Below are positions 59,851 to 64,000 of a DNA stretch of 64,000 bases, in pieces; positions within the stretch are counted from its first letter, which is position 1, and the number at the start of each line of letters is the position of its first letter. Location: assembly GCF_023094165.1 (NCBI RefSeq), contig NZ_JALMDK010000019.1, positions 62,001 through 126,000 of the forward strand, given 5' to 3'. The stretch comes from Crossiella sp. S99.2. GTDB taxonomy: Bacteria; Actinomycetota; Actinomycetes; Mycobacteriales; Pseudonocardiaceae. The notes under the pieces are model-generated. The model saw only the letters and a list, made by a program, of their open reading frames with translations, did not search any database and had not been told where the DNA came from. The translations under genes and the position numbers were made by a program.

Positions 59851-59952
59851 CCACTTGGGCCAACTGGTACGCCCACTTGAGCCAAACCGGCGTACCAGTT
59901 GGGCCAACTCGCCGTCCACAACGGCCAACACGGCGTCTACAACGGCCAACGC
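59851..59952 (+). repeat. Dispersed intergenic palindromic repeat, copy E
   Basis: Core CACTTGGGCCAACTGGTACG, spacer CCCACTTGAGCCAAACCGGC, second core CGTACCAGTTGGGCCAACTC, then two ACGGCCAAC tail units. It matches copy A over its whole length. It ends 10 bp from the stop of the minus-strand membrane-protein gene, between convergent genes. Confidence 0.8.
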
Positions 59953-59961
59953 GGGGCGGGT

Positions 59962-61050
59962 TTAGAGGGGGGCCTGGCGCAGGGCGTCGGAGAGGGCTAC
60001 CAGTTCGCGCACATCGGCTTCCAGGCCCTCGGCGCGCGGGATTGCCACTGGCACCGCGTGCACCGCGGCCGGGATGCCTGCCGCGTGTGCCCGCAGCGCG
60101 GCGCGCAGCTGTTCGGCCAGGGGCAGGCCGGCCCGGCGCGAGCAACCCAGGTACGGGCTGATCCGCACCAGCCCGTCCCGGCATTCGATCACCCGCCGGT
60201 AGTAGCGGCGGTGCACCCCGCGTAACCCGTACAGCTCGCGCAGAGTGTTGGCGGGCAAGGACTCCAGCGTGTCCTGCGGGAACCGCTCGTGCAGGATCGT
60301 CCACAGTGGATAGAGCCGCCGGTACAGCCGCAGGTGCTGCCACCACACGCCCAGCCCGGCCACCCGCATGCCCGCGGCTGGATAGCACACCCCGGCCAGG
60401 AACAGCACGATTCCCAGCAGTACCAGCGTGATCCCGATGTCGACGAACCAGCGCGGCGCGAACCCGCCGGACCAGCGGATCAGCACGGTCGGCAGGAACA
60501 CCAGGTCCGCGGCCACGATCCCGGCCAGGCCGACCGCGGCCAGCCGCAGCCCGCGGGCCAGCCGGGGTTCGGCGCCGCGGGCGTGCCGCAGGGTCCAGAC
60601 GCAGGACAGCGTGAAGCCGAACACCACGTAGAGGTTGGAGGTCAGGAAGAACACCGCGATGCTGGTCACCGACTGGTCGTTGGTGTCGGCCGCCGGCGGG
60701 GTGAGCGCCGCGGTCACCAGCAGCACCGTCACGGCCACACCCAGTGGCACCGCGCACCAGCGGGCCCGCCGCCGGGCCAGTTCCTCCTCCAGCGCGGAGT
60801 GCAGGAAGAACACGATCAGGAAGTTCACCGCGATCAGGAACAGGGAGTGCTGGAGGAACCGGGCGGCCATCGGCGGCAGCCCGAGGAGGGTGACGTGGTC
60901 GTTGGCCAGCTCCTGGAACGGGTAGGCCAGCGCCCAGCAGGCGACCACCCCGACGATGGCGCGCAGCCGGATGTCGTGCGGGCGGCGGGCGAGCAGGAAC
61001 AGCACCCAGGTGAGGGTGAGGTAGGTGGCGATCGGGTAGACCGCGGTCAC
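59962..61050 (-). CDS. MAB_1171c-family membrane protein
   Basis: Predicted integral membrane protein of 362 residues with about seven N-terminal helices (residues 1-230) and a cytoplasmic C-terminal domain of about 130 residues (WWQHLRLYRRLYPLWTILHE ... YYRRVIECRDGLVRISPYL). This matches the layout of the family annotated as MAB_1171c putative transporter, whose function is unknown. GTG at 61050 overlaps the stop of the ImmA-like gene (GTGA), so the two proteins are translationally coupled and probably work together. Confidence 0.78.
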   Translation of the reverse strand: MTAVYPIATYLTLTWVLFLLARRPHDIRLRAIVGVVACWALAYPFQELANDHVTLLGLPPMAARFLQHSLFLIAVNFLIVFFLHSALEEELARRRARWCAVPLGVAVTVLLVTAALTPPAADTNDQSVTSIAVFFLTSNLYVVFGFTLSCVWTLRHARGAEPRLARGLRLAAVGLAGIVAADLVFLPTVLIRWSGGFAPRWFVDIGITLVLLGIVLFLAGVCYPAAGMRVAGLGVWWQHLRLYRRLYPLWTILHERFPQDTLESLPANTLRELYGLRGVHRRYYRRVIECRDGLVRISPYLGCSRRAGLPLAEQLRAALRAHAAGIPAAVHAVPVAIPRAEGLEADVRELVALSDALRQAPL

Positions 61051-61535
61051 AACCAGCCCACCGCTTCACCGGAGAGGCTGCGGCTGATCCGCCGCGCGGG
61101 CAGCGTGCTGGAGCGCCCGGGGTTGATCCGCCCGGCCACCGCCGACCATTCCAGGATGATGGTGGCCAGCGCCTCGGCCTCGTACTCGGCCGCGGTGGTG
61201 TAGTGGGTGCGCCGGTAAAGCGCTTTCTCCGGGGTCGGCTCGTGTCCGGCCAGCAGGTGGCTCAGCTCGTGCAGGATGATGTGATCCTGGTGCGCGGCGG
61301 AGGTCTCGGCCTGGAAGTGGATGTGGTCGGCCTCGGCGCCCGCGGTCCACGCGCCGAACGGGCCGGGCACCGGAAACCGGTGCGGCATCAGGTGAATCGC
61401 CCGCCCGCGGCGTTCACCGACCCGGCGGCACAGCTCCCGCACGTCCAGTGGTGGCCGCAGGCCCAGCTCCCTGAGCAACCGGCGGCACTCCTGGCGCAAC
61501 CTGCGTTCGTTCACCAGCCGCGACACGGACGCCAT
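61047..61535 (-). CDS. ImmA/IrrE-like metallopeptidase-family protein
   Basis: Small protein of 162 residues with a zinc-peptidase motif HELSHLLAGH (HExxH) near residue 80 and an N-terminal helical part (RLVNERRLRQECRRLLRELG). ImmA/IrrE enzymes usually cleave or inactivate a partner XRE-type repressor. Similar actinobacterial proteins are sometimes annotated as toxin components. No repressor gene is found upstream, where a 330-bp gap lies. Start at ATG 61535 is tentative, because no ribosome binding site is evident. Coupled to the membrane-protein gene by GTGA. Confidence 0.8.
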   Translation of the reverse strand: MASVSRLVNERRLRQECRRLLRELGLRPPLDVRELCRRVGERRGRAIHLMPHRFPVPGPFGAWTAGAEADHIHFQAETSAAHQDHIILHELSHLLAGHEPTPEKALYRRTHYTTAAEYEAEALATIILEWSAVAGRINPGRSSTLPARRISRSLSGEAVGWL

Positions 61536-61865
61536 GGTGCCAGCAACATCGCGCGGAGTGGAGGCGTGGCCAGCATGTTTGATGTGGTCCCGGGGGCTTC
61601 CCGGCTGCCGCGCACCCGGCTCGCCCCGACCGATGATGCCCCTGACCTGCGCAAAGTCGTCGACTACTCGGGGGTAATGACCATTTAGGACTGTCCACCC
61701 GCGGTGATTCTGGCGCAGACTGCCACCCGGTTGGCGGCGGACACATGGCCACATCCTCGAACTACCTGCGAAAAGTGAACTTACGGTCACCGCCGCGCCG
61801 TAGTCATTGACCCACGAAGTATCGCGACCTAACGTCTCCCGCCACACGGGGGAACGGGAGCGCCG
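61536..61865. other. 330-bp gap between divergent genes
   Basis: No gene, RNA or repeat seen. It should contain divergent promoters for the ImmA-like and GH43-like genes. I find no convincing regulatory palindrome. There is no HTH-coding remnant that could be the missing repressor partner. Confidence 0.55.
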
Positions 61866-63254
61866 ATGACCACGAACCAGCGCGACCACCCGTCGATCAT
61901 CCAGGCCGACGGCGAGTATCTGGCCGCCATCGCCACCGGCGGCTTCTATCCCGGCGTCCTGCTTTTCCGCTCCCCGGACCTGGCGCGCTGGGAACAACTC
62001 CCGCATCCGCTGGAGCAGGTCGAGCTGCCGGAGTCCGGTGTCCTGCGTGGACCTGACCTGTCCTATGTGGACGGTGTGTACCACCTGCTGTACAGCACGG
62101 CGCTCTCCGCGGGCGAGCACGGCTTCGCCGATTCGCCGATCTTCCACGTGCGGGCGCCGTCGCCACATGGCCCCTGGTCGCCGCCGGAGTTGTTGCACGC
62201 CAAGGGTTTCCATCCGTCGCTCTACCACGAGTCAGGGCGGTCCTACCTGTTGTGGGCCGAGTGGGACCACCGGCCGGGCCGGGACTCCTCCGGCGGAACC
62301 TGGGCGCAGGAGTTCGATCGCGGCGCGCGGCGGCTGACCGGGCGGGCGCATCCGGTGCGCGGGGGTGACCGAGGCGCCCGGCTGCACCGGCGGGCGGGCT
62401 GGTACTACCTGGTGGCCGAAGGAATCGCGGTGGCCAGGTCGCCGCACCTGACCGGGCCGTTCCACCCGGATCCGCACGGCGCGCTGGTGGCCGGCGGCGG
62501 GCCGGGGTGCCTGGTCGAGGGCCGGGCGGGGGAGTGGTGGCTGACGGCGTGGCCGGCGGACGGGTGCGCGCTGGGGCCGGAAACCGTTGTGCGGGCGGTG
62601 GATTGGGCAGGTGACGGGTGGCCGCGGGTCGGTGCACAGCGGCCGCGGATCAGTCCCACCGCACCTGATCCGGCCCACTTGGTCGACGACTTCGACGCCA
62701 CCGAACTCGCCTTCTGCTGGCAGTCCGTGCGCCGCCCGCCCGACCCCGGCTGGCTCTCGCTCCGCGAACGCCCCGGCTGGCTGCGGCTGCGCGCGGACGA
62801 GTCCCCGGCCAGCCGCCACCGGGTCAGCCTGCTCGCCCGCCACCAGCACCAGGACTGCGAGTTCAGCGCCGTGCTCGACGCCCAGCCCACGCATTTCCAG
62901 CAGCTGGCCGGGCTGATCCACTACACCGACCACACCCGCTGGCACTGGCTGCACCTCACCCACCACGAGCGGATCGGCCGCTGCCTCGCCGTCCTGACCA
63001 GCGAAAACGGTCAGCTGGCTGCCCCGGCCGACCCGCTGCCCTGGCCGAGTGGACCGGTCTGGCTGCGCGCCCTGATCCAGCACGGCGAGCTGCGTTTCAC
63101 CGCCTCCGCCGACGGCGGGACCTGGACCGGGATCGGCCCGCCGCTGCCGGTCTCGCGCGGCTTCCTCGGGGTGTGCGCGACCGATCTCACCGGGGCGCGG
63201 CTGGTGTGCGATGTGGACCGGATGTCGTTGCGCCCGCTAGCCAGCCCCAGGTGA
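61866..63254 (+). CDS. GH43-like protein with C-terminal beta-sandwich, probably altered active site
   Basis: Five-bladed-propeller glycosidase-like protein of 462 residues, without a signal peptide. The first blades show the GH43 pattern HPSIIQADGEYLAAIATG (with the N-terminal base Asp in RDHPS) and LRGPDLSYVDGVYHLLYST (pKa-modulating Asp). From about residue 270 a concanavalin-like domain follows (DDFDATELAFCWQ ... ADGGTWTGIGPPLPVSRGF), as in GH43 beta-xylosidases. The general-acid Glu is expected in a TEGPHLYK-type motif before GWYYL; this protein has DRGARLHRRAG, with Arg 169 at that place by hand alignment. It may be inactive or act by another residue. Its end overlaps the convergent FAD oxidoreductase gene by 68 bp. 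Confidence 0.75.
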   Translation: MTTNQRDHPSIIQADGEYLAAIATGGFYPGVLLFRSPDLARWEQLPHPLEQVELPESGVLRGPDLSYVDGVYHLLYSTALSAGEHGFADSPIFHVRAPSPHGPWSPPELLHAKGFHPSLYHESGRSYLLWAEWDHRPGRDSSGGTWAQEFDRGARRLTGRAHPVRGGDRGARLHRRAGWYYLVAEGIAVARSPHLTGPFHPDPHGALVAGGGPGCLVEGRAGEWWLTAWPADGCALGPETVVRAVDWAGDGWPRVGAQRPRISPTAPDPAHLVDDFDATELAFCWQSVRRPPDPGWLSLRERPGWLRLRADESPASRHRVSLLARHQHQDCEFSAVLDAQPTHFQQLAGLIHYTDHTRWHWLHLTHHERIGRCLAVLTSENGQLAAPADPLPWPSGPVWLRALIQHGELRFTASADGGTWTGIGPPLPVSRGFLGVCATDLTGARLVCDVDRMSLRPLASPR

Positions 63255-64000
63255 GCGCGGAGCCGATGGTGGCGCCCGCGGACACCGTGCCGGGGCCGAT
63301 CGCGGCGGCCATCGCGTTGCCCGCGGCGTAGAGGCCGGTGATCGGCGAATCGTCCCAGCGCAAGACCCTGGCGTGCGCGTCCACCCGAGGCCCGCCCTTG
63401 GTGCCGACCAGCCCGGCCTGCACCGGCATGGCGAGGAACGGGGGTTCGGTGAGCGGGCCGAGGTTGGGGTGTGGTGCGCCCGGGTCGCCGCCGTGGCGGT
63501 CGTAGGCGAAGGCGCCACGAGCGAACGCGGGATCGGCGCCCTGGGCCGCGTGTGTGTTGAACTCGGTGACGGTGGCGGTCAGCGTGGCGGCCGGGATGCC
63601 GAGCTGGTCGGCCAGTTCGGGCAGGGTGTCGGCCTGGCGGACGTGCGCGGGCAGCGGCTGGCCGGGGTAGGCCCCGGCGAAGGGGTAGCGGGCGCGGAAG
63701 TGCGCGTCGGCGATGGCCCAGGCGGGCAGGTTGCGCGGCAGGCCGGTGACCGGATCGGCTTCGGCGAAGGCGAGTGCGACGTTGTGACTGGACTCGTTGA
63801 CGAACCGCCGTCCGGCCTGGTTGACCCAGATGACATGCGGCAGCATCCGTTCGGACAGCACCAGTTCCGGCCGCGGCGAGCCGTCCGCCCAGGTCGAACC
63901 CTGGCGTACCGGCCAGCTCCACGCCTCACCCAGGTGCGCGAACGCCGCGCCTGCCTGGGCCGCCAGCCGGATCGCCGCGCCCCGGTTGACCGGTGGCGAG
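63187..64000 (-). CDS. FAD-binding dehydrogenase (fumarate reductase/3-ketosteroid dehydrogenase-like), 5' end outside window
   Basis: Partial flavoprotein: the visible 271 residues are the C-terminal part. Seen: LPHVIWVNQAGRRFVNES, a substrate-domain stretch with LPELADQLGIPAATLTATV, and the C-terminal FAD motif GLYAAGNAMAAAIGPGTVSAGATIGSA. It resembles 3-ketosteroid-1-dehydrogenase-like and urocanate reductase-like proteins. The N-terminal FAD domain and start lie outside the window. Substrate unknown. Confidence 0.85.
   Translation of the reverse strand, partial: SPPVNRGAAIRLAAQAGAAFAHLGEAWSWPVRQGSTWADGSPRPELVLSERMLPHVIWVNQAGRRFVNESSHNVALAFAEADPVTGLPRNLPAWAIADAHFRARYPFAGAYPGQPLPAHVRQADTLPELADQLGIPAATLTATVTEFNTHAAQGADPAFARGAFAYDRHGGDPGAPHPNLGPLTEPPFLAMPVQAGLVGTKGGPRVDAHARVLRWDDSPITGLYAAGNAMAAAIGPGTVSAGATIGSALTWGWLAGATTSGPHRTPAAPR

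Overview
The window is GC-rich actinobacterial DNA. Tightly packed genes, frequent GTG starts and ATGA/GTGA stop-start overlaps, a SecA2-type ATPase, MocR regulators and an ImmA/MAB_1171c-type gene pair point to a filamentous actinomycete, probably of the Pseudonocardiales (inference from gene content; no rRNA or tRNA gene was seen). It carries many accessory and specialised-metabolism genes.

Left part, 1-11574 (minus strand): a seven-gene, translationally coupled operon. It runs from a thiazolinyl imide reductase, a VOC protein and a complete Dpp/Nik/Cnt-type ABC importer (Tat lipoprotein binding protein, two permeases, a double ATPase) to a PchF-like NRPS (docking, heterocyclisation, cysteine adenylation with embedded methyltransferase, carrier and thioesterase domains). 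The NRPS runs off the left edge. The intergenic region that must hold its promoter has a good DtxR/IdeR iron box and, further upstream, a Zur/Fur-like palindrome. This looks like one edge of a thiazoline metallophore cluster.

11992-18081: a GT-C membrane glycosyltransferase, a secreted GH27 alpha-galactosidase, a secreted pyroglutamyl-peptidase-like protein that seems to lack its catalytic Cys, and an amino-acid permease. The permease is divergent from the next block.

18253-29034 (plus strand): an eleven-gene, mostly overlapping operon. It encodes a PrnB-family (tryptophan/indoleamine dioxygenase superfamily) heme protein, a MocR regulator, an ACMSD-like amidohydrolase, an Ldh_2-type dehydrogenase, an SDR, an FAD aromatic hydroxylase, two cupins, a RidA protein, a fumarylacetoacetate-hydrolase-family protein and a class V PLP enzyme. 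The set of folds mirrors the kynurenine to 3-hydroxyanthranilate to 2-aminomuconate route, but with different family members. I regard it as the best candidate for an undescribed pathway.

29057-41067: PP2C phosphatase, CPA1 antiporter fused to a UBP zinc finger, RecF/OLD-like ATPase, SDR, HIT protein with SecA2, RibD-C reductase, a LacI/SRPBCC/type II thioesterase operon, and secreted DUF305 and DUF1996 proteins under LacI-like operators.

41432-54304: secreted GH2 glycosidase with an inserted CBM32, alpha/beta hydrolase, MRJP/yellow-like protein, polar amino-acid ABC importer with fused binding protein and permease, two tandem paralogous secreted proteins, an RfbC-like epimerase and a family III CoA-transferase.

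54367-64000: a second RibD-C reductase, hydrolase, AhpD-like protein with its MocR regulator, cyclase-family hydrolase, nitroreductase, an acidic YbjN-like protein, an ImmA-like metallopeptidase with its membrane partner, a GH43-like protein and a partial FAD oxidoreductase at the right edge.

A dispersed, oriented intergenic repeat built on an AGTTGG-N-CCAACT palindrome occurs five times (about 29761, 33961, 52041, 57733 and 59851). In four of the five it starts within about 15 bp of a stop codon with fixed polarity relative to that gene.
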